The notes below the pieces were generated by a model. The model ran no database searches and was not told the DNA's origin. It saw nothing but the letters and a program-made list of their open reading frames with translations. 64,000 nucleotides of DNA from assembly GCA_029194665.1 (NCBI GenBank), contig JARFXO010000004.1, forward strand, positions 124,001 through 188,000, read 5' to 3'. Position numbers and translations under genes: made by a program. Shown here one piece after another: positions 17,184-26,416 of the stretch. How positions within the stretch are numbered: position 1 is the first letter of the stretch; each line of letters starts with the position of its first letter. Source of the DNA: Nitrospira sp. Lineage in GTDB: Bacteria; Nitrospirota; Nitrospiria; Nitrospirales; Nitrospiraceae.

Positions 17184-17648
17184 ATGTTTCAAAAGGTCAC
17201 GCAGCACATGGCTGAGCAAAATCCTTCCATCGTGTCTTTCTCCTGGTCCATCACTAACGCGACGACCGCGAGTCCTGAGTTTGTCAGGCCTGCGATCACG
17301 ATGGACGTGATTCTGGTATAAAAGACGCGATGGGTCGTCCTATGCGACGAAAGGGGAACCTTCACGGCGAGCATCTTTCGGGAGAGTTCTGATGCTCCAG
17401 GAAGCTGGAGTCGAGACATTTATGTTTGGACAGGGAGGGCTTGGAAATTCAGGAGGAAGGACTCAAAGAAATACACGAGTCCTCCGGACCCTCCTTCGGA
17501 TGCCAATGCAACCGAGATCGACGGCGTGGAATGCTGGACGATGCATCGGCCAACGGATGAACAGGTCGAGCTGCTGCGCGAGCTAATATCGGGAACTCCG
17601 CCTCCGGGGCGAGTGCTAACGTATGTAGCCCATTCGGTCATTCGATGA
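17184..17648 (+). pseudogene. hypothetical gene broken by one in-frame TAA
   Basis: Reading from the ATG at 17184 (or 17208) gives MFQKVTQHMAEQNPSIVSFS, then ATTASPEFVRPAITMDVILV, then TAA at 17319-17321. The frame continues without another stop for 108 codons: KTRWVVLCDERGTFTASIF, SRDIYVWTGRAWKFRRKDSK, and LLRELISGTPPPGRVLTYVA, stopping at 17648. The two halves look like one protein of about 154 residues with a single nonsense change. No family is recognised. The WTGRAWKF segment looks like a beta-hairpin of a small domain. Confidence 0.55.
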
Positions 17649-17784
17649 AGGAAGTCATTGACCGGCAGAAGAATCCTAGCGCAGTGCGTGGTTGCCGCGT
17701 CGTCTGCAGCACAAGAGAGGGACAGAAGCCGTTTGTGGAATAGGGGCGGCTCGGCTGGCAGCACGGCCTTAGGGAAGACGCCGG

Positions 17785-18696
17785 CTAGTCACCGCTCGGT
17801 GAATCGCCTTCGCGGAACCGATCTGCCAGCGCCTGGATCGTCATGGGTGCATTGCCCTCGGCGCGGTTGTTCACGAGCACATAGGCTCTGCGCTCTTCTC
17901 TCACGGCCTGGCGCACCAGTTCCACCGTATCCCGACGCATCTCCGGTAGCTTCTCGATGATCTTCGTGTACGGTTCGGCTCGTTTCTTAGCTTGCTCGTA
18001 GGACATCTTCAGCGGCGTGAGGAGGCGAAGCACCGTGAACGGTGCAGTGAAGCTTCCCATGCGCTTGCTTTGCTCAGCTAATGGCGGCATGTAGCTCCAA
18101 TGGCTATATACATGCGAGACACCGTGCGCCTCGAGGACCTTGTGGTACTCAGAACCAAGCAGACCGGCATTACGGATTTCGACGGCATAGCGAAAGTCCT
18201 TGGGAAGCTGCCCGAAGAACCCATCCAGCCGTGAGCAGAACTCGTCCGAAGACATCCCGTGTCGCTGAAATTCGAACAGGAACGGCCCAGCATGCGGCTC
18301 GAACTTCGCCTCCCGGTACGGCGTGAGCACCAGTTCGTTGAAGAGCGTCGCATCGAGAAACCGAGCATTGGACTGGCCTGCCTTGGCTCCGTACCGCGCC
18401 TGTTTCGCATAGCTCGGAATCGTGATCTCTTCCCACACCTTGAAGCACATCTCAAAGTCTTGAGGAATCTGATTGAGATAGCGACGAAGTTGATTCGCCG
18501 TGGGCGGTCGATAGAACGTCGCGTCGTTGCCCACGGTCCTGAAGAGTGGCTCATCCCTGTACTTGTACTGGGCGTACTCACCCAAACACTCCTGAGCGAA
18601 TCTGCTCTTCGCGTACTCTCGCTTATACACCTGGCCCTGCCAACCTTCGTAGGTCCACGTGCTAGTGCCAAAACGGATCAGCGGGGAGAGCAGCAT
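17785..18696 (-). CDS. DUF72 protein
   Basis: From the ATG at 18696 the protein has 303 residues. DUF72 proteins have a TIM-barrel-like fold and unknown activity. The N-terminus (IRFGTSTWTYEGWQGQVY) and the C-terminal YVLVNNRAEGNAPMTIQAL are family signatures. It lies 16 bp after dnaE2 on the same strand and is probably the last gene of the lexA-like/imuB/dnaE2 operon, which points to a role linked to DNA damage. That link is inferred only from position. Confidence 0.85.
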   Translation of the reverse strand: MLLSPLIRFGTSTWTYEGWQGQVYKREYAKSRFAQECLGEYAQYKYRDEPLFRTVGNDATFYRPPTANQLRRYLNQIPQDFEMCFKVWEEITIPSYAKQARYGAKAGQSNARFLDATLFNELVLTPYREAKFEPHAGPFLFEFQRHGMSSDEFCSRLDGFFGQLPKDFRYAVEIRNAGLLGSEYHKVLEAHGVSHVYSHWSYMPPLAEQSKRMGSFTAPFTVLRLLTPLKMSYEQAKKRAEPYTKIIEKLPEMRRDTVELVRQAVREERRAYVLVNNRAEGNAPMTIQALADRFREGDSPSGD

Positions 18697-18712
18697 GGCC
18701 ACGAGTGTACGG

Positions 18713-21700
18713 CTATCCGACGACTTCCTCAATGGGCTCGATATCAGGGGCTGTGTCACGGCTCGCCAACAGCCTGAGTTCTTTGGCGGTCAAGGTGACG
18801 GTGGAGAACTGCTCTTCCACTAGTCCGGTCACCACATAGGCCTGGTTCCTTGCCAACAGATGACAGTACCGGCGGTAGGCGTCGGGGAACAGGGTCGCGT
18901 CGTAGAGTCCGGTCTCGTCCTCGAAGGTGACAAACTCCATCGGATCGCCTTTATTTGTGGAAATGATCTTCTCGGTGACAAGCCAACCAATCACTGTGAC
19001 CTCTTTGCGAACGTGCTGAGCCAGGTTCTTCGCAGGAATATGTGGGATGCGAGCGAGCACGTCCTTGAAGAGATCCAAGGGATGACAGCTCAACGGAAAA
19101 CCGAATAGTTCCAGCTCGTGAGCGAGCTTCTGTTTGAAGGAATACTCAGGGGGAATCGGCAGGTAGCGCGGCGGCTTGGCAGCCTGCGAGGCGAAGAATC
19201 TCCAGAGCAGTGCCGGTCGGGTGAGTTCCCCTGCAATCGAGTCGAAACAACCCGCCTTGATCAGGAGCTTCGCTTGGGCGACATCGGGCTGAACACGGTC
19301 CAGAAAGTCACGCAGCGACCGGTACGGACCGTTCGCCTCTCGCTCCGTAATGATCCGCTTCGCGAGGCCTTCGTGGAGGGACTTGATCTGCATCAGCCCT
19401 ACGCGAAGCGTCTTGCCCGATCCAGTGTACGCCCACTCGCTCGCGTTGATGTCAATCGGGAGGATCGTGAGACCCATGCGTCTCCCCTCGGACAGATAGG
19501 CGAAGGTCGAGTAGTACCCGCCTTGATTGCTCACCACGGCGGCGATGAACTCGGCGGGATAGTGAGCCCTCAGGTATGCGGACTTAAAACTCACCTGAGC
19601 GTAGCTGGCACTGTGAGGTTTGCAGAAGCTGTAGCCCGCGAAGCTCATAATCATGGCCCAGATTTGGTCAATGACAGATCGCTGCAGGCCGCGTGCCGAT
19701 GCGCCTGCATAGAATTGCCGCTGGTAGTCACGGAGCTGTCGCTGCTTATGCTTCTTGCTCAAGACCTTCCTGAGTTGATCTCCGTCTTCAACAGTGAACC
19801 CACCTAACGCGACAGCGACCTTCATCACGTCTTCCTGGTAGACCATGATGCCATGTGTCTCGGCGAGCACATCATCCAACACCGCATGGAGAGACTTGTA
19901 ACGACGTCCGTGGGCGCGACGCACGAACTCATCCGCAAACACATTGGCGGCTGGACGGATGATCGAGGAGATGACAACGAGGTACTCGAACACATCAGCC
20001 TCCGCTCGTCTGGCAGGAGGCATGCCTGTCCACAGCTTCCTGAGCAGAAGCCGTGTCGCCGGTGATTCGATGTAGAAACAGCCCATCGTGTCTCCTCGTC
20101 GAATCAGCTCGTTCGTGCCCGGATCGCTGATGGGGTCCCAGGTCGCATAGTCAATCACTCGACCGGTGTTCTGCTGGATCGCAGCCAGAGCATCACGAAT
20201 CACAGCGAGCGAACGATTGCCGAGCAGGTCGATCTTGACCAACCCGGCTTCTTCCGTCTGATCCTTCTCCCACTGGATCACCGGTAGGCCGGAGGCAGAG
20301 ATTTCCACCGGCACATAGCGACGAATCTCGTCAGGCACCAGCACCACTCCTCCTGGATGGAGACCGAGATTACGGAAGTGCCCTTGGAGCTGAACGGACC
20401 AGAACAGAATCTCCGGCCACGGGGCTCTCAGACGAAGTGCCTCGCAGACCTGCGTCGCCCAGGTCTTCACGGTCATCCCAGGTATCACGTCCACAAAGTC
20501 GGCTCGTCGCTGAACTATGGTCAGGGCCTTGCCGATCTCTTCCGCAGGGATCCCGTATACCTTGGCGATCTCTCGTATGGCGGCCCGAGTCGCCAGAGTG
20601 TTCTGGTTGGCGACCATCGCCGCGTGATGTTGCCCGTAGTGGGCGAACACCCACTCGAGAATCTTCGGTCGCTCATCCCACGGGAAGTCGATATCGATGT
20701 CCGGTGGATCGTGCCGGCCTGGGTTGAGGAATCGCTCGAAGAGCAGGTGGTGTCGAATGGGATCGACGTGCGTGATCCCAAGGCAGTACGACACGATGGA
20801 CGCGGCCGCTGAGCCTCGGCCACAAGTTCGTGGCGCTTGTCGCACGATCTCATCGACGATGAGGAAGTAGTCGGCATAGCCTTTCTCCCGGATGACTCTC
20901 AACTCCTTCTCAATCCGCTGCTTCACCTCGTCAGACAGGTCGCCATAGCGCCAGCGCGCTCCCTCGCAGGTCTTCGTTCGTAACCTCTCGAAGGCCGCAC
21001 CCGCGGAGAGCCGACGGAAGGAGGGGAAGATCATTTCCCTGAAGTCCCAGTTGGTGTAGCAGGCTTCCGCAATGCGACAAGTGTTCGTGAGGGCTTCGGG
21101 GACATGAGGGAAGTACCGGGCAAGGACTTTCTCGGGCATCAGCCACTGCGACGGCGCACAGCATTGATCCGCACGGAGCCGAGAGAGGGTCGTATTCTCC
21201 GCAATGGCACGAAGCAGCTGGTGCGCGTGGTAGTCAGCTGGGCGAAGGAAAGAGGCCCGAGCGGTCGCCACAGGCGGAAGCCCGCGCTGCCGGCTGAACG
21301 CGACGGCCTCGTGCATCGTTGGGTCAGGCGTCAGCTCAACATAGAGGTCCTCTTCCGAGTCCTGACTCCAGGCTGTCAGGGCGGCGCGGTCATCCGAGAG
21401 GATCACCAACCCGCCTCGATGCCGAGTGACCGCGCCGGTGAAGTCGAATGACTCGTCACAGTGGCGAGCAGAGAGGACACGGCAGAGATTCGCATAGCCA
21501 GCCGGTGTCTTCGCCAGCAGCACTGCACGGTGCGATTCCTGAACCAGTTCAGCGCCCAAGATGGGCTTGAGTCCTGTCTCTCTCGCCACATCGAGAAACC
21601 TAATGGCTCCGTAGAGCCCATTCGTGTCGGTGAGGGCCAGTGTGTCTTGGCCTTGCATGCGCGTGGCCTCGCAGAGTGCCTCCAAGGTGGGCACCCCTTG

Positions 21701-21751
21701 CATGGGGGAATAGGACGAATGGGCGTGCAAGTGAATGAAGGCGGATGGCAT
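18713..21751 (-). CDS. dnaE2: error-prone DNA polymerase III alpha subunit
   Basis: DnaE2 performs translesion synthesis during SOS mutagenesis together with ImuB. The 1012-residue protein starts with a PHP domain (FIHLHAHSSYSPMQGVPTLE) and has the C-family polymerase core with PDIDIDFPWDERPKIL and DGDQLRKVLSKKHKQRQL. A C-terminal OB-fold (VTVIGWLVTEKIISTNKGDP) follows. Length is close to other DnaE2 proteins and shorter than DnaE1. The start codon abuts the imuB stop (TGAATG), so the two genes are translationally coupled. Confidence 0.93.
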   Translation of the reverse strand: MPSAFIHLHAHSSYSPMQGVPTLEALCEATRMQGQDTLALTDTNGLYGAIRFLDVARETGLKPILGAELVQESHRAVLLAKTPAGYANLCRVLSARHCDESFDFTGAVTRHRGGLVILSDDRAALTAWSQDSEEDLYVELTPDPTMHEAVAFSRQRGLPPVATARASFLRPADYHAHQLLRAIAENTTLSRLRADQCCAPSQWLMPEKVLARYFPHVPEALTNTCRIAEACYTNWDFREMIFPSFRRLSAGAAFERLRTKTCEGARWRYGDLSDEVKQRIEKELRVIREKGYADYFLIVDEIVRQAPRTCGRGSAAASIVSYCLGITHVDPIRHHLLFERFLNPGRHDPPDIDIDFPWDERPKILEWVFAHYGQHHAAMVANQNTLATRAAIREIAKVYGIPAEEIGKALTIVQRRADFVDVIPGMTVKTWATQVCEALRLRAPWPEILFWSVQLQGHFRNLGLHPGGVVLVPDEIRRYVPVEISASGLPVIQWEKDQTEEAGLVKIDLLGNRSLAVIRDALAAIQQNTGRVIDYATWDPISDPGTNELIRRGDTMGCFYIESPATRLLLRKLWTGMPPARRAEADVFEYLVVISSIIRPAANVFADEFVRRAHGRRYKSLHAVLDDVLAETHGIMVYQEDVMKVAVALGGFTVEDGDQLRKVLSKKHKQRQLRDYQRQFYAGASARGLQRSVIDQIWAMIMSFAGYSFCKPHSASYAQVSFKSAYLRAHYPAEFIAAVVSNQGGYYSTFAYLSEGRRMGLTILPIDINASEWAYTGSGKTLRVGLMQIKSLHEGLAKRIITEREANGPYRSLRDFLDRVQPDVAQAKLLIKAGCFDSIAGELTRPALLWRFFASQAAKPPRYLPIPPEYSFKQKLAHELELFGFPLSCHPLDLFKDVLARIPHIPAKNLAQHVRKEVTVIGWLVTEKIISTNKGDPMEFVTFEDETGLYDATLFPDAYRRYCHLLARNQAYVVTGLVEEQFSTVTLTAKELRLLASRDTAPDIEPIEEVVG

Positions 21752-22936
21752 TCAATGACTCCTCCCATAGTGAATGGCCTGCTCTCCAAACCGGGCATGG
21801 AGCATGTCGAGGGCCACGGCAAGGGCTTGTGTTTGCTGACGCCGTTGGTGTTCGTCAACTGGCAGCTCATCGAAGAGGGAGACTTGCTCAGCATAGGCCG
21901 TCAGGCCGGTCATACTTACCGCCATCTGGCGGAGACGGACCCGACGACGGAAGCATCGCCGGAAGAGTGAAGAGAGCACGGGCGAGAGATCGCATTCCCA
22001 GCAGGTCTCCGGCCTGACGCGCTCCTGCTTCGTGACCTCGACCTGATCGCTGTAGCGGATCGTGAGGGAAAGATTGCTGCAGGCACGCCGTTGACTCCGC
22101 AGCATGCGACAGAGGCATTGCAGGATATCCAAGAGGCGTCCCCAGAGCAGAGGGTCATCGACCTCATCCGGGTCGAGGGTGGCGGTCTCTTCGAGACTTG
22201 GCTGGATAGCCGGAGGTAGCACAGGGACATGATCGATCCCTTGTGCCCATCGGGAGAGCTGCCCCGCGTAGTCGCCCAGGACGAGTTCCAATGCATCGAG
22301 CGGACTGTCGGCCACATCTCCCAAGGTGAGGAGATTGAGGTCGTCCAGCCGCTCCAGGACCTTGCGCAGACAAGGTCGATGAAGTCCTGGCAGCAGTCGC
22401 ACGGAAAGCGGGGACATGAAGACGCGCTCGGACCCATGCCGGACTTCGCATAGCTCGGAGGGCTCAATCAATGTCGCTGCCGTCTGAGCCACAAGTTTGT
22501 TGCTCCCCACTCCGGCCATACCGTCGAGTTGATGGCGTTCCAGGACTTCTTGCTGCAACTTCGCGGCGACGTCACAAGCAGGCCCGAAGAGCCTTGCCGT
22601 TCCTGTCACATCCATCACGAAGGACCCCGGCTGAGAGGGTTCCCACACGGGCGCATAGTGCGTAACTACGCTGAGGAGCAGTTGGGTTGCACTGCGGACT
22701 CGATATAGGTTGGGCGAAAGCACATGCAGTGAGGGACACAAGCGACGAGCGTGCTCGAGGGGCATCCCGGCATGGAGGCCGTCCTGCTCTCCCTCTATCG
22801 AGACTTCACGAAGCAGTGCGCGAGGCGTGTTAAGTGGGGCAATGGCGACTGGTCGGGTGCGGAGAGCAGGATCGTTCAGGCGAGCCAGCGCGACTTCAAA
22901 CGACGGAATGGCAAAGCAGACAATCTGACGGTCCAT
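21752..22936 (-). CDS. imuB: ImuB-like Y-family polymerase homologue
   Basis: ImuB is a non-catalytic Y-family protein that links DnaE2 to the sliding clamp. The 394-residue protein has the Y-family fold (LHAGMPLEHARRLCPSLHVL; GVGSNKLVAQTAATL), but its N-terminus reads IVCFAIPSFEVALARL where active polymerases have an Asp-rich DxDxFFA. The first catalytic acid is therefore missing. A clamp-binding motif QVSLF lies at 351-355. It is the middle gene of the mutasome operon, 30 bp after the LexA-like gene. Confidence 0.88.
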   Translation of the reverse strand: MDRQIVCFAIPSFEVALARLNDPALRTRPVAIAPLNTPRALLREVSIEGEQDGLHAGMPLEHARRLCPSLHVLSPNLYRVRSATQLLLSVVTHYAPVWEPSQPGSFVMDVTGTARLFGPACDVAAKLQQEVLERHQLDGMAGVGSNKLVAQTAATLIEPSELCEVRHGSERVFMSPLSVRLLPGLHRPCLRKVLERLDDLNLLTLGDVADSPLDALELVLGDYAGQLSRWAQGIDHVPVLPPAIQPSLEETATLDPDEVDDPLLWGRLLDILQCLCRMLRSQRRACSNLSLTIRYSDQVEVTKQERVRPETCWECDLSPVLSSLFRRCFRRRVRLRQMAVSMTGLTAYAEQVSLFDELPVDEHQRRQQTQALAVALDMLHARFGEQAIHYGRSH

Positions 22937-22966
22937 GGTGCGGACTCAGCGTGTTCGATGGAGCAC

Positions 22967-23512
22967 CTATTTCCTTAAGTGACGGATGACACCCACCACG
23001 ATGCCCTCGATGTGGAAGGTATCGGTCTCCGTCACCACGATCGGCTTCATGCTTTCGTTGGCGGGATGCAGCTCAACAGCCCCGTTCTTGCGGTGGTACG
23101 TTTTGATCGTGGCTTCCCCATTCACCAGGGCAATCACCGTCTGGCCATTCCGCGCCGTGGCCTGTTTCTGTACCACCACCACATCACCGGGCAGGATCCC
23201 TTCATCCCGCATGGAGTCCCCCTTCACACGAAGGGCGAAGGTGTCTCGCCGACCGACCATGCTCGGCGGCACCTCGACCACTTCGGTCTGCGGAATGGCT
23301 TCAAGGGGGGTTCCGGCAGCGACGGTTCCGACGAGGGGAATCCTGGTCGGCGCGGTGAGATGCTTGATGACGACCTCGACCAGACCGGGAATGCGACGGG
23401 TTCCTACCTCATAGCGGGTGATGGCCAAGCGCTTTAACTGCAGCTCGTCAGCTAGCTGCTGCTGGGTCAGCCCGAGAGCTGTTCTGGCTTTTCTCAGTTC
23501 ACGTGGCGTCAT
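22967..23512 (-). CDS. LexA-like self-cleaving repressor with XRE-type DNA-binding domain
   Basis: This 181-residue repressor probably controls the mutasome operon. Residues 1-50 form an XRE helix-turn-helix (ALGLTQQQLADELQLKRLAI) instead of the winged helix of classical LexA. Residues 58-181 are an S24 peptidase with cleavage site Ala66-Gly67, catalytic Ser100 in KGDSMRDEG and Lys137 in EATIKTYHRK. RecA-stimulated autocleavage is therefore expected. There is no Shine-Dalgarno, and the start codon lies inside a palindrome. Confidence 0.88.
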   Translation of the reverse strand: MTPRELRKARTALGLTQQQLADELQLKRLAITRYEVGTRRIPGLVEVVIKHLTAPTRIPLVGTVAAGTPLEAIPQTEVVEVPPSMVGRRDTFALRVKGDSMRDEGILPGDVVVVQKQATARNGQTVIALVNGEATIKTYHRKNGAVELHPANESMKPIVVTETDTFHIEGIVVGVIRHLRK

Positions 23513-23550
23513 GTATCCAATGGATACATTAAGAAAGGGCCGGTTGTCAA
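23511..23550 (-). promoter_or_regulatory. operator and promoter of the LexA-like/imuB/dnaE2 operon
   Basis: The palindrome ATGTATCC-AAT-GGATACAT (23511-23529) covers the first bases of the LexA-like gene. A consensus -35 TTGACA lies at 23550-23545 reading leftward. A usual 17-18 bp spacer puts the -10 inside the palindrome and the transcription start close to the ATG. A repressor bound here would block RNA polymerase, and the message may be leaderless because no ribosome site is present. Confidence 0.7.
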
Positions 23551-23629
23551 GGGCTTCATTCGGTCAAACCCGGCCAAAAGACTTTCAGCGGAAATCAGAC
23601 GTCGTTCATTCTGACTTGTGCGGTCTTGA

Positions 23630-23767
23630 ATACTACGCTATCCTCCGTTGCCGTTTGTGGTCAAGGGGCGTCCCTACAAGCGGAAAGACGAGCTAGTCCA
23701 GTAGAAGATCATCCCGCAGGCGACGTATGACTAGATCAAAGATCAAATCATCGCCAAACAGAAGTAG
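23630..23767 (+). pseudogene. small gene remnant with two in-frame TAG codons
   Basis: One frame reads PPLPFVVKGRPYKRKDELVQ, TAG (23702), KIIPQATYD, TAG (23732), IKDQIIAKQK, TAG (23765). The three pieces read as one short basic protein whose last TAG is its natural end. No start codon is visible because the frame is closed by a TGA at 23627. It is listed as a decayed small gene of unknown function. Confidence 0.4.
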
Positions 23768-23831
23768 CCGGCAACCGGCTGTGCCAGTGTGTACAGCGCC
23801 GTATCGTCGTTCTTCGCACAAGAGCTAAGCA

Positions 23832-24340
<509 letters not shown>

Positions 24341-24354
24341 GTCCAAACAGAGCG

Positions 24355-24876
24355 ATGGCAATCAAATCAGATGCTCGTTCCTCGAATCAGATACCGGTGG
24401 TTTACCGTGCGCTTACCGGTCTGATCGCTGCGGTGTGCCTCCTGACGCTGTGGGCATCCCTCTCGTCCGCCGACTTCAGCGGCCGGGTGATCGGCGTTTC
24501 CGATGGGGATACGGTCGATGTGCTCCATGACAGGACTACTAAGCGCATCCGGCTCAATGCGATCGACTGTCCTGAGAAAGGGCAGCCGTTCGGGACAGTG
24601 GCCAAGCGATTTACAGCCGAGCATGCGTTTGGCAAGACGGTCACGATACGAGAGGTGGGTATCGATAAGTATGGGCGGACGATCGGTGACGTGATGCTGC
24701 CGGACGGCCGAGTGCTTAATCACGAGCTACTCAAGGCCGGACTCGCGTGGTGGTACCGGAAATACTCGAAGGATTTCAGTCTGGGTGACCTGGAGGATGA
24801 AGCGCGCCTAGCCAGGCGAGGCCTTTGGATCGATCCTGACCCGATTCCGCCGGGGGAGTGGCGGAAGCGGCGTTAG
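24355..24876 (+). CDS. exported thermonuclease-family (SNase-like) protein
   Basis: This 173-residue nuclease has a hydrophobic leader (about 18-38; LTGLIAAVCLLTLWASLSSA) and a staphylococcal-nuclease OB-fold domain. Characteristic parts are VSDGDTVDVL, RIRLNAIDCPEKGQPFG, DKYGRTIGDVML and HELLKAGLAWWYRKYS, giving the expected Asp, Arg and Glu of the active site. It should act outside the cytoplasm on DNA or RNA. It starts 14 bp after the preceding gene and ends against the next start codon. Confidence 0.88.
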   Translation: MAIKSDARSSNQIPVVYRALTGLIAAVCLLTLWASLSSADFSGRVIGVSDGDTVDVLHDRTTKRIRLNAIDCPEKGQPFGTVAKRFTAEHAFGKTVTIREVGIDKYGRTIGDVMLPDGRVLNHELLKAGLAWWYRKYSKDFSLGDLEDEARLARRGLWIDPDPIPPGEWRKRR

Positions 24877-25563
24877 ATGGTGACTCCAAAGATGAGCCAG
24901 GACTATCCGCACATCCCGCAACAATTGCTGGAATATCGATCACAGAAGCTGATGGAGGCGTTCAATAACCAGGGTGAAGTGAAAACGTGGAGGGCAATCG
25001 ACGATCTGTTTCGGATTGTCTCTGAGATTACTCTGGTGAAGCCAGTGGATCTTCTGCCCAGGCTCGGATTTGAAGTAAACAATCTAGACCGCTATAGTCT
25101 CCAGTCTCTTTTCGGCGTGATGAGGACGGTCGTGACACTCCGGAACCTCGGATTTGTGGAGACCACTCCGCTGCCTTCGAGACAGGATCGGAAAGAAGCG
25201 GACTTATTAGCCAAGCGACAGGGTGACCTTTTTGCAATTGAGGTATTCCGAGCCAATGAGGATCGGTGGCGGTATCCCGGCTACAACCTGGAAGAGTACA
25301 TCGGGAAGCGGTTTGTAGAGGACAAGAAGGCTCAACTTGAAGCGACGATATCGAGCCATGGATGCTCCAAAGCGATCCTCGTCGTCGTCTTCGATTCCGA
25401 ATCCAAGGGGCTACTTTCAAAGAGTGAATTACAAGAAGCAGCAGAACACTCGTTCATAGCCATGGGCTTCCCTGACAATACTCATTTAATCATGTTCACC
25501 GGGATGTCGGACGCCGTTGCTGGCGAGGATGATCTAGCAATCTTCCCGGAACTTCTGCCTTGA
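24877..25563 (+). CDS. hypothetical protein with PD-(D/E)xK-like region
   Basis: The 228-residue protein starts immediately after the stop of the thermonuclease-like gene (TAGATG), so the two are probably one operon. Residues about 107-120 read KEADLLAKRQGDLFAIEVFR, which fits the D-x(n)-E-x-(K/R) spacing of restriction-endonuclease-like folds. The third residue is Phe-Arg rather than Lys. No family name can be given. The next-door genes make a nuclease or defence role attractive but unproven. Confidence 0.6.
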   Translation: MVTPKMSQDYPHIPQQLLEYRSQKLMEAFNNQGEVKTWRAIDDLFRIVSEITLVKPVDLLPRLGFEVNNLDRYSLQSLFGVMRTVVTLRNLGFVETTPLPSRQDRKEADLLAKRQGDLFAIEVFRANEDRWRYPGYNLEEYIGKRFVEDKKAQLEATISSHGCSKAILVVVFDSESKGLLSKSELQEAAEHSFIAMGFPDNTHLIMFTGMSDAVAGEDDLAIFPELLP

Positions 25564-25991
25564 CGGGGAAGCTTATGCTGTGAACTGCCTGTGCACGTCG
25601 CCCGCCTGGGTATGCCCTCGCGGGTGAGTTCGGTTTCTCCACAGGTCGGACTCCCGCTGACCTGCGCGCTCCTGCCCTCCACGGCAGTGTCCACCAAATG
25701 CCCACGGCAGGGTCAAAATGGGTCGAGACCGACCGGAATCGATCGGATAAAGGCGCATGGCATTTGAGCTTGAATGTGGCGGCTGGAGCCAATTTACGGT
25801 GATTTATCGCGAAAAATTAGCGGGGTGTCTGGAGGGCTTGGAACGGTTTATGAGTCCGCTGCTCTGCCAACTGAGCTACACCGCCACAACATCAATGAGA
25901 AGGAATTGGATGATAGCTGAAGACCGAGGCTGGTGTCCACCGAGTGCGCGACAGAAAACGGATGTGAACGGTGATGTGCGCCGTGACGTAT
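25564..25991. other. intergenic region with truncated tRNA
   Basis: Apart from the tRNA-Met-like fragment at 25841-25885, no gene is supported. The stretch is rich in short inverted repeats but has no clear terminator. Confidence 0.4.
25841..25885 (-). pseudogene. 5' half of a tRNA-Met (CAU) gene
   Basis: Reading leftward from 25885, the sequence starts GGCGGTGTAGCTCAGTTGG and has a complete D-arm (GCTC...GAGC). It continues through the anticodon loop CTCATAA, giving anticodon CAU. After the anticodon stem it diverges: there is no GGTTCGA T-loop and no 3' acceptor strand that could pair with GGCGGTG. It is therefore a truncated tRNA, possibly left by integration or excision at a tRNA gene. 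Confidence 0.75.
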
Positions 25992-26207
25992 TCACAACAA
26001 CGCGCTAAATTCTTCAACCGTAAGACCGGCTTGCCGTATGATGCTACGTAACGTGCCTTTTGCCAGCTCGGTGTGATGAGGGACGGTGAGCCTCCGATAA
26101 GGAGGATTGGATTGTCGCAAGATGATATGGCTTCCGGTTTGGTGATCCACCAAATATCCGACCTTCTTCACCGCTTCTTGGCCTGATACGACAGGCAATG
26201 TGCTCAC
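25992..26207 (-). CDS. hicA: HicA mRNA-interferase toxin
   Basis: HicA is a small double-stranded-RNA-binding-fold ribonuclease. From the GTG at 26207, overlapping the hicB stop by 4 bp (GTGA), it has 71 residues. HQTGSHIILRQ carries the catalytic His, and LTVPHHTELAKGTLRSIIRQAG is the usual continuation. An earlier start at 26234 is open but not needed. The order hicB-hicA is the reverse of the more common one. Confidence 0.9.
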   Translation of the reverse strand: MSTLPVVSGQEAVKKVGYLVDHQTGSHIILRQSNPPYRRLTVPHHTELAKGTLRSIIRQAGLTVEEFSALL

Positions 26208-26416
26208 AGTGCGATGTCCACGGTTTCTTCCCAAATTGATGGAGGGATCGGTTCATTGTGGATTCTTAAGCTTTCGAGGTAGCCTGCCATGGCATCCTTG
26301 ATATTGGCCAAGGCCTCTTCCCGTGTGTTCCCTTGGCTCACACAACCAGGAAGAGAGGGACATTCGGCTACATAGATTCCATCTTCATCTTGTTCAAGAA
26401 CGACGCGGTACCGCAT
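26204..26416 (-). CDS. hicB: HicB antitoxin
   Basis: From the ATG at 26416, which follows a perfect AGGAGG, this 70-residue antitoxin has the HicB partial RNase-H fold. Signatures are VVLEQDEDGIYVAECPSLPG and TREEALANIKDAMAGYLESL. There is no separate helix-turn-helix, so this is a short HicB. It binds and inhibits the coupled HicA. Confidence 0.9.
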   Translation of the reverse strand: MRYRVVLEQDEDGIYVAECPSLPGCVSQGNTREEALANIKDAMAGYLESLRIHNEPIPPSIWEETVDIAL

